A DNA stretch of 64,000 nt from Gemmobacter caeni (GCF_003054195.1 NZ_QBKP01000008.1:62001-126000); one strand, 5' to 3'. Counted from the first letter of the stretch, positions 9,520 to 18,845 are shown. Translations and numbers: made by a program. The notes: a model not told the origin generated them from the sequence alone.

Positions 9520-9927
9520 ATGCCAGACACAACTGCAACCCCGCCCGACCACGAGCCGGTGATCCGCACTATTGCCATGCCCGCCGATACGAACCCGGCG
9601 GGTGACATCTTTGGCGGCTGGCTGATGGCGCAGATGGACCTTGCCGCAGGCAACCTTGCCGCCCGTATCGCCCGTGGCCGGTCGGTCACCATCGCGGTGG
9701 AAGGGATGACCTTCCTCAAGCCAGTGAAGGTGGGGGATGTGGTTTCGATCTACGCCGATCTGGAAAGCACCGGCCGCAGTTCCATGCGCATCCATGTCGA
9801 GGCCTGGCGCCGCCATCGCTATGACACCGAAAACATCAAGGTGACCGATGCGACCTTCACCTTTGTCGCCATCGACGAAACCGGCCACTCCCGGCCAATC
9901 CCGAAAGAGCAGCTGTCGCAGGGCTAG
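9520..9927 (+). CDS. Acyl-CoA thioesterase, hotdog fold (YciA-like)
   Basis: 135 residues. The segment MPADTNPAGDIFGGWLMAQMD contains the Asn and Asp that mark the hotdog acyl-CoA thioesterase (YciA/BFIT) group, and VTIAVEGMTFLKPVKVGD is the usual second strand. It would hydrolyse acyl-CoA to free acid and CoA in the cytoplasm; chain preference cannot be read. A Shine-Dalgarno (CAGGAG) precedes the ATG. Its 3' end overlaps the convergent L,D-transpeptidase gene by four bases. Confidence 0.85.
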   Translation: MPDTTATPPDHEPVIRTIAMPADTNPAGDIFGGWLMAQMDLAAGNLAARIARGRSVTIAVEGMTFLKPVKVGDVVSIYADLESTGRSSMRIHVEAWRRHRYDTENIKVTDATFTFVAIDETGHSRPIPKEQLSQG

Positions 9928-10469
9928 GGGCGGATCTCGATGGGTGTGCCATCGGGGACCAGGGCCCAGATCTCATGCATCTCGGCATTGGTGACGCCGA
10001 TGCAGCCATCGGTCCAGTCACGCAGCCGGTGCAGCGGTGCAAGCCAGCCCCAGCCGTTCGGCAGGCCGTGGATCATGATATTACCACCGGGGTCCTGGCC
10101 TGCGGCATGGGCCGCCGCGCGGTCGCTGGCGTCGGGATAGGAAATGTGCAGGCTCAGATAGGCCGAGGACCGGGGGTTGCGCCAGTCGATGACATAGCGG
10201 CCCTCGGGCGTGCGCTCGTCGCCTTCGTGACGCTTGTGGCCGTCATCTGCCGCCGCGCCCAGCACGATGGCATAGCTGCGCAGCAACCTTTCGCCCTGCC
10301 AAAGCTCCATCTTCCGGTCGGCCTTGTCCACTCGGATCAGATCGGCCTGTTCTGCCGGGGCAGCCATAACCGGCGGATCACCGGGCGCAAGGCGCGCCAT
10401 GGCCTTGGTATAAACCCAGGCGCCGGGCAGGGCGACGATAAGCGCCGCAAGGATCAACCGCCGCTGCAT
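9924..10469 (-). CDS. L,D-transpeptidase family (YkuD) protein
   Basis: 181 residues with an N-terminal membrane anchor/signal (about 3-25) and a YkuD domain. The catalytic motif is recognisable as HGLPNG, then about 20 residues later the nucleophile Cys in DGCIGVTN. In the family this Cys makes 3-3 peptidoglycan cross-links or attaches proteins to the wall. The residue after GCI is Gly instead of the commoner Arg. It is the last gene of a minus-strand operon with an HD protein and a peptidoglycan-binding lipoprotein, consistent with a cell-wall role. Confidence 0.85.
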   Translation of the reverse strand: MQRRLILAALIVALPGAWVYTKAMARLAPGDPPVMAAPAEQADLIRVDKADRKMELWQGERLLRSYAIVLGAAADDGHKRHEGDERTPEGRYVIDWRNPRSSAYLSLHISYPDASDRAAAHAAGQDPGGNIMIHGLPNGWGWLAPLHRLRDWTDGCIGVTNAEMHEIWALVPDGTPIEIRP

Positions 10470-10474
10470 CCGGT

Positions 10475-11116
10475 TCAGCCGATCTCGCGCAGCAGGCGTG
10501 ACCGGAAGGACATGAGCCAGTCGGCGCCTTCCTCGGCCATGCGGCGGCCCTCGGTGGTCTGCATGGCGTGCACCAGCGGCAGCAGCTTTACCTCGATATG
10601 GTCCAGCGCGAAGGCCCGGTCATCCAGCGGGCGGTGGCTGGCCAAAGGGTCGTCGGCATCGAACAGCGCGCCGCCCATCGCACCTGCGACATAGAACATC
10701 CGGGCTATCCCCAGCGCGCCCAGCGCCTCCAGCCGGTCGGCATCCTGAAGGATGCGCGCCTCTGTCGTTTCGGGTGGGATGGCGGCGGAAAAGCTGTGGG
10801 CCGCGATGGCATGTTCGACAGCGGGCAGTTTTTCCGCCGGAAACCCCTGTGTTGCCAGCCAGTCGACCGCCGCGCGTGCGGAAAGGCGCGACGCCTGTGC
10901 CCGTTCGGGGTGGTTCTTCGGCAGATTGACCAGATCGTGAAAGAAGGCGGCGGCCAGCAGAACCTCGGTATCGGCGCCGCCCTCGGCCAGTGCGATGGTC
11001 TGGCAGTTGCGCCAGACCCGGCGCAGGTGGCCCAGATCATGCGCGCCATCGCTCTGGTCCTGCCAGCGGCGCAGCACTTCAGCCTCGTAGGCAGCCTGTC
11101 TTTGGGTCAGGGTCAT
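10475..11116 (-). CDS. HD-domain phosphohydrolase (YedJ-like)
   Basis: 213 residues. Metal ligands of an HD domain are visible: HDLGHLRRV near residue 26, the HD pair in AAFFHDLVNL (about 56), and a later ILQDADRLEALG Asp. The arrangement matches small HD phosphohydrolases related to E. coli YedJ; the substrate is unknown. The gene starts within the stop region of the upstream lipoprotein gene (four-base ATGA overlap) and is followed after five bases by the L,D-transpeptidase, so the three are translationally coupled. Confidence 0.8.
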   Translation of the reverse strand: MTLTQRQAAYEAEVLRRWQDQSDGAHDLGHLRRVWRNCQTIALAEGGADTEVLLAAAFFHDLVNLPKNHPERAQASRLSARAAVDWLATQGFPAEKLPAVEHAIAAHSFSAAIPPETTEARILQDADRLEALGALGIARMFYVAGAMGGALFDADDPLASHRPLDDRAFALDHIEVKLLPLVHAMQTTEGRRMAEEGADWLMSFRSRLLREIG

Positions 11117-11682
11117 TGTATCTCGTCCAGATCTGTTGTGACGATCCCCAGCGCCCGCGCCGCGCGCAGGGACAGCGTGGGGCTGTCAAGGCCCAGCGGC
11201 TCCTGAAAGCGACGGATCGATTCCGCCGTGGCGGCATCCATCGTGCCGCTGACCGGCGCCATGTAATAGCCCCGCGCCTTCAGCGCCCGTTGAAGCGTTG
11301 CCACGAAAGCCACGGTCATCTGGTCGGGGCAGGGGGTGCGGAAATGTACCGCTTCGCGTTCCTTCACCACACGCTGATGCGCCTCGCTGCTGTAGACCGG
11401 CGGGGCGATCAGGTTTCCGGCGGCATCGCGCTGCGCTTCGGTCACCAGCACCTGTTCGGTCACCGTCTCGAACACGGCGGGGGTGACATCGGCGGCCCAG
11501 CATTCACCGGGGCCACCCTTGGGCAGCGGGTCAAAGGGCGAGGGCGGGCGGATCACGTCTGCGGCCAGATCGGCGGTCGCCGGGCCCTGCGTTCCGGTGC
11601 CGGGCTGGCAGCCTGCCAGAGCGATCAGCGCAAGGAAAAGGGCGACCGGCGCGGGGCGCAGGAGGGCGCGGGATCGGATCAT
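11113..11682 (-). CDS. Peptidoglycan-binding lipoprotein
   Basis: 189 residues from an ATG giving a clean lipoprotein signal (ALFLALIALAGC, lipobox LAGC); the longer open frame from 11817 lacks such a signal. A C-terminal PG_binding_1 domain (about 120-180) shows the TLQRALKARGYYMAPVSG and IRRFQEPLGL pattern. It should be an envelope protein binding peptidoglycan. First gene of the lipoprotein-HD-L,D-transpeptidase operon. Which membrane it is anchored in, and any enzymatic role, are not shown. Confidence 0.8.
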   Translation of the reverse strand: MIRSRALLRPAPVALFLALIALAGCQPGTGTQGPATADLAADVIRPPSPFDPLPKGGPGECWAADVTPAVFETVTEQVLVTEAQRDAAGNLIAPPVYSSEAHQRVVKEREAVHFRTPCPDQMTVAFVATLQRALKARGYYMAPVSGTMDAATAESIRRFQEPLGLDSPTLSLRAARALGIVTTDLDEIQ

Positions 11683-11729
11683 CGGGTCTCTGTTGCTGCT
11701 CGTTCTGCCTTCAGGCCGGGGCAGAGTAA

Positions 11730-12164
<435 letters not shown>

Positions 12165-12206
12165 TCTGACGGCAGGCCCGGTCCGTCAGGGCCGGGTCGG
12201 CCGGGG

Positions 12207-12863
12207 TCAGAACGGATGGGCACGGCCGTCCCAGGTTTCAAACCTGCCGGTCGTGGCAACGTCCAGCGCGTCCAGCCGGTCCAGAATGCCTTCGGCGGCG
12301 GCCTCGGGCGTGATTTCGGCGCCACTTCCGCCCATGTCGGTCTGCACCCAGCCGGGATGCAGGATCGAGACGGCAATGCCTTCGGGTGCCAGATCGGTGG
12401 CGAGATTGCGCCCGAGATTCAACACCGCCGCCTTGGAGGCCCGATAGGCATAGCTGCCGCCCGGCGCACGCTGGGTAGAGCCCATCTGCGATGACAGGAT
12501 GACGATGCGCCCGCGACTGGCCCGCAACAGGGGCAGCACGGCCTGCACCGTCAGAAAGACGCCTGTGACGTTGGTGGCAAAGCTTTCGGCCCAAAGCTCC
12601 GGCGCATAGCCATCCTCCAGCCGCTGCCCGCGATCCAGCAGCACCCCTGCATTGCAGATCACCGCATCCAGCGGACCCAGCTGCGCGGCGAGGGCTGTCT
12701 GCGACGCCGGATCGGTCACATCCAGCCGCTCCCAGCGGATTGCAGGCGTCTCGGGCGGGGTGCCGCGGGTCGTGCCGGTCACCTGCCAGCCCCGCGCATC
12801 CGCAGTGGTGGCCAGCGCGCGGCCGATGCCACGCCCGGCGCCGGTGATCAGGAGATGCTGCAT
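12207..12863 (-). CDS. Short-chain dehydrogenase/reductase
   Basis: 218 residues. Rossmann motif TGAGRGIG (residues 7-14), NAG motif (ICNAGVLL), catalytic Ser in SSQMGS and YRASKAA (Tyr-x3-Lys) are present, all in classical SDR order. Cofactor preference is probably NAD(P)H; substrate unknown. The start ATG shares one base with the stop of the upstream DUF1178 gene (TGATG), so the two are coupled. Confidence 0.88.
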   Translation of the reverse strand: MQHLLITGAGRGIGRALATTADARGWQVTGTTRGTPPETPAIRWERLDVTDPASQTALAAQLGPLDAVICNAGVLLDRGQRLEDGYAPELWAESFATNVTGVFLTVQAVLPLLRASRGRIVILSSQMGSTQRAPGGSYAYRASKAAVLNLGRNLATDLAPEGIAVSILHPGWVQTDMGGSGAEITPEAAAEGILDRLDALDVATTGRFETWDGRAHPF

Positions 12864-13291
12864 CAGTTGGCCTTTCGTACGGGCAGGAAGGGCAGCGGCG
12901 CGACGGGCACGCCTTCCTCGATCAGCTTGCGCGCTTCGTCAGGCCGGGCCTCGCCATGGATTGCGCGTTCGGGGCTGTCGCCCGCATGCATGCGCCGTGC
13001 CTCGGAAACGAAGTTCATCCCGACATATTCGGAGTTTGCCTCGACTTCGCGGCGCAGCGCCGCCAGCGCGGTTTCAATTTCAGAGGCAGGCGCTTTCAGA
13101 TCGGGCCGGGCCGCTGGCTCCGCCGCTTTGGCTGCGACTGCCGGGGCCATCAGTGCCTTCTCCACCCGGTTGCCACCGCAAAGCGCACAGCTCACCAGCC
13201 CGCGGGCCTTCAGATCGTCGAAAGCAGTGGCCGAGGCGAACCAGCTTTCAAAATCATGTCCTTCGGCGCAGTGCAGCGAATAGCGGATCAT
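12863..13291 (-). CDS. DUF1178 family protein
   Basis: 142 residues from the ATG giving MIRYSLHCAEGH, the usual start of DUF1178; the longer frame to 13348 is not used. A possible zinc knuckle is formed by Cys8 and CALCGG (about 35-38). Conserved segments EGHDFESWFASATAFD and EYVGMNFVSEARRMH are seen. Function unknown. Coupled to the SDR gene downstream and 53 bases from the NUDIX gene upstream on the same strand. Confidence 0.82.
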   Translation of the reverse strand: MIRYSLHCAEGHDFESWFASATAFDDLKARGLVSCALCGGNRVEKALMAPAVAAKAAEPAARPDLKAPASEIETALAALRREVEANSEYVGMNFVSEARRMHAGDSPERAIHGEARPDEARKLIEEGVPVAPLPFLPVRKAN

Positions 13292-13344
13292 GGCCTTTTC
13301 CGGGGTTGGGTATCTGTCACAGATGGCCCGCCCGGCGACGGAAA

Positions 13345-13845
13345 TCAAGCACCGCCAGCGGTCTTGCCCGGAAACACCGCCCGGCTGTCAAGGTTGGCCA
13401 GCAGGGCCTGCAACTCGGGCTCGGCCACCTTGCGGGCCGCCTTGCGGGGGCGGAACCACTTGCGGCGGCGCTGTTTTTCCTCGGGGAAGCTGCCAGCAAG
13501 GGCCGACACCTGCAGCGGGTAGACTGCCACGACACAGGGGACCGTCTGGCGTTTCGGCCCCTCGCCGCGCCCCAGCCCCTTGTCGTAGGAATAAAGCCCC
13601 AGACAATGCGTATCCGCCTGACCTTCCACCCCCGCTTCCTCCCACGCCTCGCGGGCGGCAGAGGCTTCGGGGCTGAGCCCGTCAATCGGCCAGCCCTTCG
13701 GGATCACCCAGCGCCCGGTATCGCGACTGGTGATCAACAGCACCTCGATCCCTTCACGACCGGCGCGCCAGCACAGCGCACCGTATTGTGTGCGGGTATC
13801 CGCCGGTTCGGGGGGCGGCATCTCGGGCCTCATTTCAATCGTCAC
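13345..13845 (-). CDS. NUDIX hydrolase
   Basis: 166 residues. The Nudix box is clear: GWPIDGLSPEASAAREAWEEAGV (written here only to identify Gly, Glu, REAWEEAG). The preceding WVIPKG is typical of the diphosphoinositol-polyphosphate phosphohydrolase-like subgroup. It would hydrolyse a nucleoside diphosphate linked to another group with Mg2+. The precise substrate cannot be told. First gene of the NUDIX-DUF1178-SDR run. Confidence 0.85.
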   Translation of the reverse strand: MTIEMRPEMPPPEPADTRTQYGALCWRAGREGIEVLLITSRDTGRWVIPKGWPIDGLSPEASAAREAWEEAGVEGQADTHCLGLYSYDKGLGRGEGPKRQTVPCVVAVYPLQVSALAGSFPEEKQRRRKWFRPRKAARKVAEPELQALLANLDSRAVFPGKTAGGA

Positions 13846-13996
13846 GTCATTGCCTGCCTGTTACGGCCCGCTACACAAGAACGGGTATGTTCCTTTGCGG
13901 GATTCTCTGTATCTTGGGTCTGTCTGAACCCTGATTATGGAACATAGGTTCGACTGACGGCAAGACCAACCTCTGCTACGGGAGATCCTTCTTGCG

Positions 13997-14021
13997 GGAA
14001 CCGGAAGCCAGGTTCAGCGTT
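13997..14021 (+). promoter_or_regulatory. EcfG-type (general stress) promoter of the glutathione peroxidase gene
   Basis: GGAAC at 13997-14001, 16 bases, then CGTT at 14018-14021: an exact match to the alphaproteobacterial EcfG promoter pattern GGAAC-N16/17-CGTT. It lies 73 bases before the ATG of an oxidative-stress gene and rules out the upstream start candidate at 14020. Confidence 0.6.
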
Positions 14022-14094
14022 GCTTGCGGGGGGCCGCAAACTGGCCATTGCCCGTAACGGCCCCGCGCTGAAGGCGGCCGGAAAGGAACAGGGG

Positions 14095-14634
14095 ATGAAA
14101 CGCATTCACCGTCGCATGCTGATCGGCGCCGCCCTTGCGGTTGCCGGTTTTGGACCTGCCCTTGCTGCCGCTGCTCCGGCTTTCCGCTTTGATGGCATTG
14201 ACGGCGGCACGCTGGATACATCGGACTGGCGTGGGCGTCCTGTTCTTGTGGTCAATACTGCCTCCCTTTGTGGGTTCACGCCGCAATATGATGCCCTGCA
14301 AGCCTTGCAGGATCGTTACGGCCCGCGCGGGCTGGTGGTTCTGGCGGTGCCTTCCGACGATTTTGCGCAGGAGCTGAAAGACGACGCGGCGGTCAAGGAG
14401 TTTTGTGCGCTGACCTTCGATCTGACCCTGCCGATGACCCGCATTACCCATGTGCGCGGGGCGGGGGCGCATCCGTTCTATCGCTGGATGGCAGAGGAGC
14501 ATGGCTTCACCCCCGGCTGGAATTTCAACAAGGTGCTGCTGGGGCCGGATGGCCTGCCGCGCGGTACCTGGGGCGCGCCGGTTACCCCGCTGTCGGCTGC
14601 GATTACCGGGGCGGTGGAGGCTGTCCTGCCGTGA
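14095..14634 (+). CDS. Glutathione peroxidase (thiol-type), exported
   Basis: 179 residues. N-terminal signal with twin arginines (HRRMLIGAALAVAGFG) suggests export, possibly by Tat. The catalytic Cys is in NTASLCGFTPQY (Cys, not selenocysteine); the Gln/Trp partners are represented by VPSDDFAQ and GWNFNKVLLGPDG. It reduces peroxides using thioredoxin or glutathione. SD AAAGGAA. The next gene starts with a GTG overlapping this stop (GTGA), so they are coupled. Confidence 0.88.
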   Translation: MKRIHRRMLIGAALAVAGFGPALAAAAPAFRFDGIDGGTLDTSDWRGRPVLVVNTASLCGFTPQYDALQALQDRYGPRGLVVLAVPSDDFAQELKDDAAVKEFCALTFDLTLPMTRITHVRGAGAHPFYRWMAEEHGFTPGWNFNKVLLGPDGLPRGTWGAPVTPLSAAITGAVEAVLP

Positions 14635-15764
14635 CATCCGCGCCGGTCGGGCCGCTGTTTCTGGGCTCCGAAATCTATCGTGGTTCCTCCTATGGCGGGC
14701 TGCATCCGTTGCGCGTGCCGCGTGTGCCGGTGGTCATGGATCTGTGCCGCGCACTGGGATGGCTGACGCCGCAGGCCTATCGCACCAGCCCGCGCGCCAA
14801 ACCCGCCGCACTGACGCTGCTGCACGATCCGGGTTATCTGGAGGCGCTGGTACAGGCCGAAAGCCTGACCCGCGCCGGGCAGCCGCTGCCCGATGACTGG
14901 CGCCCGCGCTTCGGTCTCGGCACGCTGACCAACCCCTGTTATCCCGAAATGTTCCGGCGTCCCGCGACCGGGGCGGGAGCGATGCTCTGGGCGGCGGAAA
15001 CCCTGGCAGCGGTGCCATCCGGCGTGATCCATGTGCCGGGCGCGGGCACGCATCATGGCCTTGCCGGGCGGGCTGCGGGCTTTTGCTATCTGAACGATGT
15101 GGCTCTGGGGGTGGCGGCGCTGCGCCGGGCGGGTCTGGCGCGTGTGGCCTATGTCGATCTGGACGCGCATCATGGCGACGGGGTGGAGGCGGCCTTTGCC
15201 GGTCAGCCGGAGATCCTGCTGATTTCCGTGCATGAGGAAAACCGCTGGCCCTTCACGGGGCGGCTGGAGGATGATGCTGGTGGCAATGCCTTCAACCTGC
15301 CGGTGCCGCGCGGTTTTCACGATGACGAACTGGCGCTGGTGATGGACCGGCTGGTGTTGCCCCGTGTGGCGGCGCACCGGCCCGAGGCCATCGTGCTGCA
15401 ATGCGGGGTGGACGGTCTGGCCGAAGACCCGCTGGCGCGGCTCGCCTTGTCGAACCGGGCCTATCTGGCGGCGGTTTCGGCGTTGCAGCCGCTGGCGCCC
15501 CGGCTGATTGTCACTGGCGGCGGAGGCTACAATCCGTGGACGGTGGGGCGGGCCTGGGCTGCGATCTGGGGGCTTTTGTCGGGGCAGGAGATGCCCGACC
15601 GCCTGCCGCCCGGCGCCGAGGCGGTGTTGCGTGCTCTGGGCTGGAACGGCGGCGCGCGCGCCTTGCCGTCAGAACAGATCTACGCCACGCTGCTCGACCC
15701 GCCGCGCGGCGGCCCGGTCCGGCCTCAGATCCGTGACCGGCTGGCCGTGCTGGCGCGGCGCTGA
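14631..15764 (+). CDS. Histone deacetylase superfamily (AcuC/acetylpolyamine amidohydrolase-like) protein
   Basis: 377 residues from a GTG overlapping the stop of the peroxidase gene; the longer frame from 14403 lies inside that gene. Zinc-hydrolase motifs are seen in order: HDPGYLEALV, GAGTHHGLAGRAAGFCYLND (active-site His pair), YVDLDAHHGDGVEAAF (Asp/His zinc ligands) and the later GGGGYN loop. Bacterial members deacetylate acetyl-lysine or acetylpolyamines; which applies here cannot be told. Confidence 0.85.
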   Translation: MTSAPVGPLFLGSEIYRGSSYGGLHPLRVPRVPVVMDLCRALGWLTPQAYRTSPRAKPAALTLLHDPGYLEALVQAESLTRAGQPLPDDWRPRFGLGTLTNPCYPEMFRRPATGAGAMLWAAETLAAVPSGVIHVPGAGTHHGLAGRAAGFCYLNDVALGVAALRRAGLARVAYVDLDAHHGDGVEAAFAGQPEILLISVHEENRWPFTGRLEDDAGGNAFNLPVPRGFHDDELALVMDRLVLPRVAAHRPEAIVLQCGVDGLAEDPLARLALSNRAYLAAVSALQPLAPRLIVTGGGGYNPWTVGRAWAAIWGLLSGQEMPDRLPPGAEAVLRALGWNGGARALPSEQIYATLLDPPRGGPVRPQIRDRLAVLARR

Positions 15765-15819
15765 CGGTTGCAGCGCCGCGCAGGTCGCGGCAGCATGGGC
15801 CGAACCCGCAGGAGGCCGC

Positions 15820-16383
15820 ATGACGATCCGTGCTTTCATCGCCATCGGACTTCCCGAAGGTATCCGCCGCGACCTGGCCATGCTACAGGCCCTGTTGCCC
15901 TTGCCCCGGCGGCTGGAGCCGGAGGATTTTCACCTGACGCTGGCCTTTCTGGGCGACCACCCCGAGCCGGTGCTGGAGGCGCTGCATGACGGGCTGTCGG
16001 GACTTGCGGCGGCTCAGTTCAGCCTGACGCTGGAAGGGGCAGGGCTGTTTGGCGGAGTGCGGCCGCGCGTGATCTGGGCGGGTGTGGCGGAGAGCGGGTC
16101 GCTGCGGCACCTGCAGGCGCGTGTGGCGCGGGTGGCGGTGCAGGCGGGCATTCCGGTCGCGACACAGGGGTTCAACCCGCATGTGACGCTGGGCCGGGCC
16201 GGGGCGCTGGAGCCGGATCAGCGCGCCCGGCTGGAAGCGGCGGTGGCGGCCGCTCATGGTTTTCGCGCCGGGCCCTGGCAGGTCGAGGCCATCGGCCTTT
16301 ACGCCTCATACCCGGCACGCAAGGGCGCGCGCTATGATCTTCTGGCGGATTACCCGCTGACGGAACGCGCGTCGGGGAGGTGA
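15820..16383 (+). CDS. thpR: RNA 2',3'-cyclic phosphodiesterase
   Basis: 187 residues from the ATG after a GGAGG site; the open frame from 15508 overlaps the deacetylase gene. The two HxTx active-site motifs of the 2H phosphoesterase (LigT/ThpR) family are HLTLAFLG (about 44) and HVTLGRAG (about 122). Members open 2',3'-cyclic phosphate ends of RNA. Its last 34 bases overlap the end of the convergent KDO transferase gene. Confidence 0.88.
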   Translation: MTIRAFIAIGLPEGIRRDLAMLQALLPLPRRLEPEDFHLTLAFLGDHPEPVLEALHDGLSGLAAAQFSLTLEGAGLFGGVRPRVIWAGVAESGSLRHLQARVARVAVQAGIPVATQGFNPHVTLGRAGALEPDQRARLEAAVAAAHGFRAGPWQVEAIGLYASYPARKGARYDLLADYPLTERASGR

Positions 16384-17591
16384 TTCAGAACTGCGCCCAG
16401 CAGCGCGGCTGCGGCATCCTCGCCGGTCAGCAGATCGGCGGCGCGGGCGGCCAGACGCGCCTGTGCTGCCGCATTGCAGCCGGTAAGGGCGCTGGCCAGA
16501 CTGGTCTCGTCGGTGGCAATCGCGCCGCCACCGCTGTCGAGCGAGGCGAAAACCTCTGTGAAGTTATGCACCGAGGGCCCGTGCAGGATGGCCGAGCCAT
16601 GGGCCGCAGGCTCAAACGGCGTATGTCCTCCCCTGGCGGCGAAACTGCCGCCGATCACTGTGGCCCCAGCCATCGCATACCAGTTCGGCATCTCGCCCAG
16701 CGTATCGGCCAGGTAGACCGCCACCTCCGGCCCCGGCGTCTCGCCTGCCGAGCGTGTGGCATAGGGCAGCCCGCCCGCCGCGATCAGCGTCGCGATGGCG
16801 GCGCTGCGGCGTGGGTGGCGCGGGGCGAGGATCAGCAGATCAAAAGTGGCCCGCGCGGTCGCAAAGGCCGCCAGCACCACGGCCTCTTCCCCTTCGTGGG
16901 TGGAAGCCGCCAGCAGGATGCGTGCGCGCGGATGCGGCGGAGAGAAGGGGAGGGTGACGGGCGGGGCTGCCGCCGCGCGTGCCTTCAGCATCAGCCGGGG
17001 ACCGAGGCTGCTGGCGGGCAGGCCAAGCGTGACCAGCCGCGCCTCTGAAGCCGCATCCTGTGCCGAGGCCAGCGTCACCCCGCCCAGAACAGCCCGCAGG
17101 ATGCCCGGCGCCCGGCGCCCCCAGCGCAGGGCCGAGCGTTCGGACATCCGCGCGCCCAGAAGGATCACCGGGCCGCGTCCGGCCATGCGGGCAATCCGTT
17201 CAGGCCAGAGTTCGTTTTCCAGCAGGATCAGCGTGCGCGGTTGCCAGCCTGCAATGAAACGACCGACCGCACCGGGAGTGTCAAAGGGGGCCAGACGGGC
17301 TGCCAACCCCGGCAGGTTCCAGCCTGCCACCATCGCCCGCGCGGTTCCGGTATTGCAGGTCACCACCATGCGCAGCCCTGGCCGGGCCGCGATGACCCGC
17401 TCCACCAGCCAGCGGGCCGAGGCAAGCTCGCCGTTCGAGGCGCCATGCAGCCACAGGTCCACCGGCTGTCCGCCCAGCCCCATCCGTTCGGCCAGCGCCC
17501 CGGCGCCGGTGCGCCGGGTCAGTCGCTGCCACAGTGCCACGCCCAGCAAGGCCGGGAACAGAAACCGCAGGATCAGGCGATAAAGCCACAT
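16350..17591 (-). CDS. waaA: 3-deoxy-D-manno-octulosonic acid transferase
   Basis: 413 residues. N-terminal membrane anchor (about 5-22), then the glycosyltransferase N-domain with HGASNGELAS containing the catalytic Glu in the position of the family SVGE motif, LLENELWP, and the C-domain with GGSFAARGGHTPFEPA. It transfers KDO from CMP-KDO onto lipid A precursor at the inner face of the cytoplasmic membrane. The gene is monocistronic here. Confidence 0.9.
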   Translation of the reverse strand: MWLYRLILRFLFPALLGVALWQRLTRRTGAGALAERMGLGGQPVDLWLHGASNGELASARWLVERVIAARPGLRMVVTCNTGTARAMVAGWNLPGLAARLAPFDTPGAVGRFIAGWQPRTLILLENELWPERIARMAGRGPVILLGARMSERSALRWGRRAPGILRAVLGGVTLASAQDAASEARLVTLGLPASSLGPRLMLKARAAAAPPVTLPFSPPHPRARILLAASTHEGEEAVVLAAFATARATFDLLILAPRHPRRSAAIATLIAAGGLPYATRSAGETPGPEVAVYLADTLGEMPNWYAMAGATVIGGSFAARGGHTPFEPAAHGSAILHGPSVHNFTEVFASLDSGGGAIATDETSLASALTGCNAAAQARLAARAADLLTGEDAAAALLGAVLNHLPDARSVSG

Positions 17592-17683
17592 TCACGCACC
17601 ACAGGAAGGTCTGCCCCGTGCTTAGGCGGGACAGGCGCGGCTGGCAAGCGCGGGAAGTTCTATCTGAGATACTAGAATTAGAA

Positions 17684-17697
17684 TTGATCTAACTCAA
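17684..17697 (+). promoter_or_regulatory. FNR/FnrL-like box upstream of the cytochrome c peroxidase gene
   Basis: TTGAT-CTAA-CTCAA, one base short of a full TTGAT-N4-RTCAA half-site pair, located 67 bases before the ATG. The spacing suits activation by an oxygen-sensing FNR protein. It also lies in an unusually AT-rich stretch for this genome. Confidence 0.6.
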
Positions 17698-17763
17698 AGT
17701 CGGCAGCGACCAGACAGGGCAGTCTGGGCCCGGACGCGCTGCAAGAGACGAGGAGAGACCGGG

Positions 17764-18801
17764 ATGCGCAAGCTGACCATCCTGCTACTGGCCACCACGC
17801 TCATGACAGGGGCGGCGCAGGCCGATGCCCTGCGCGACGCCGCACTGGAGGCGTTCAGGCCCTTGCCCTCCACCATTCCGGCGGTGAAGGACAATCCGGT
17901 GACGCCGGACAAGATCGCGCTTGGAAAGTCGCTGTTCTTCGATCCGCGACTGTCAGCCTCGGGCGTGTTCTCCTGCTATTCGTGCCACAATCTTGCGACG
18001 GGCGGTGACGATAATATGGAGACTTCAGTCGGTCATGGCTGGCAGAAGGGGCCGCGCAACGCGCCGACCGCACTCAATGCCGTGCTGAACGAGGCGCAGT
18101 TCTGGGATGGCCGCGCGGATGATCTTAAGGCCCAGGCCAAGGGGCCGGTGCAGGCCGGGGTGGAAATGGCGAACACGCCCGAAAATGTGGTGGTGACGCT
18201 GAAATCCATGCCCGCCTATGCCGAGGCCTTCGCCACCGCCTTTCCCGGCGAGGCCGATCCTGTGACATTTGACAACATGGCCAGAGCGATCGAGGCGTTC
18301 GAGGCGACACTGATCACCCCCGCACCCTTCGACGCTTGGCTGAATGGCGATGACAACGCCTTGTCGACGGAGGCGCGGGCCGGGTTGCAGCTGTTCATGG
18401 ACAAGGGCTGTTCGTCCTGCCACTCGGGCGTCAATATCGGCGGCCATGGCTATTACCCCTTCGGTCTGGTCGAAAAGCCCGGCGCCGATGTGCTGCCTGT
18501 CGGTGACAAGGGGCGCTTCGCCGTGACCGAGACAGCGGACGACGAATATGTCTTCCGTGCTGCGCCTTTGCGCAACATTGCGCTGACCGCGCCCTATTTC
18601 CATTCCGGCAAGGTCTGGGATCTGGATGTCGCGGTGGAAATCATGGCCGAAAGCCAGCTGGGCGAGGCGCTGAAGCCCGAGGAAACCGCACGGCTTGTGG
18701 CCTTCCTCGACAGCCTGACAGGCACACTCCCGCAGATCACCGTGCCTGTACTGCCGCCGGAAACCGGCGCGACCCCGCGTCCGACACAGGATATCCGCTG
18801 A
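17764..18801 (+). CDS. Di-haem cytochrome c peroxidase (CcpA/MauG family), periplasmic
   Basis: 345 residues. Signal peptide (1-20, ending GAAQA). Two c-type haem sites: CYSCH (about residue 70) and CSSCH (about 217). Other family landmarks: SLFFDPRLSASG, NAPTALNAVLNEAQFWDGRA, and the late LRNIALTAPYFHSG. It reduces hydrogen peroxide to water with electrons from small cytochromes c. An FNR-like box upstream fits low-oxygen induction known for bacterial ccp genes. It ends at a strong terminator. Confidence 0.93.
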   Translation: MRKLTILLLATTLMTGAAQADALRDAALEAFRPLPSTIPAVKDNPVTPDKIALGKSLFFDPRLSASGVFSCYSCHNLATGGDDNMETSVGHGWQKGPRNAPTALNAVLNEAQFWDGRADDLKAQAKGPVQAGVEMANTPENVVVTLKSMPAYAEAFATAFPGEADPVTFDNMARAIEAFEATLITPAPFDAWLNGDDNALSTEARAGLQLFMDKGCSSCHSGVNIGGHGYYPFGLVEKPGADVLPVGDKGRFAVTETADDEYVFRAAPLRNIALTAPYFHSGKVWDLDVAVEIMAESQLGEALKPEETARLVAFLDSLTGTLPQITVPVLPPETGATPRPTQDIR

Positions 18802-18845
18802 TCCCCAGTCAGCGGTCCGGGCGCCGCCCACAGGCGCCCCACTGC

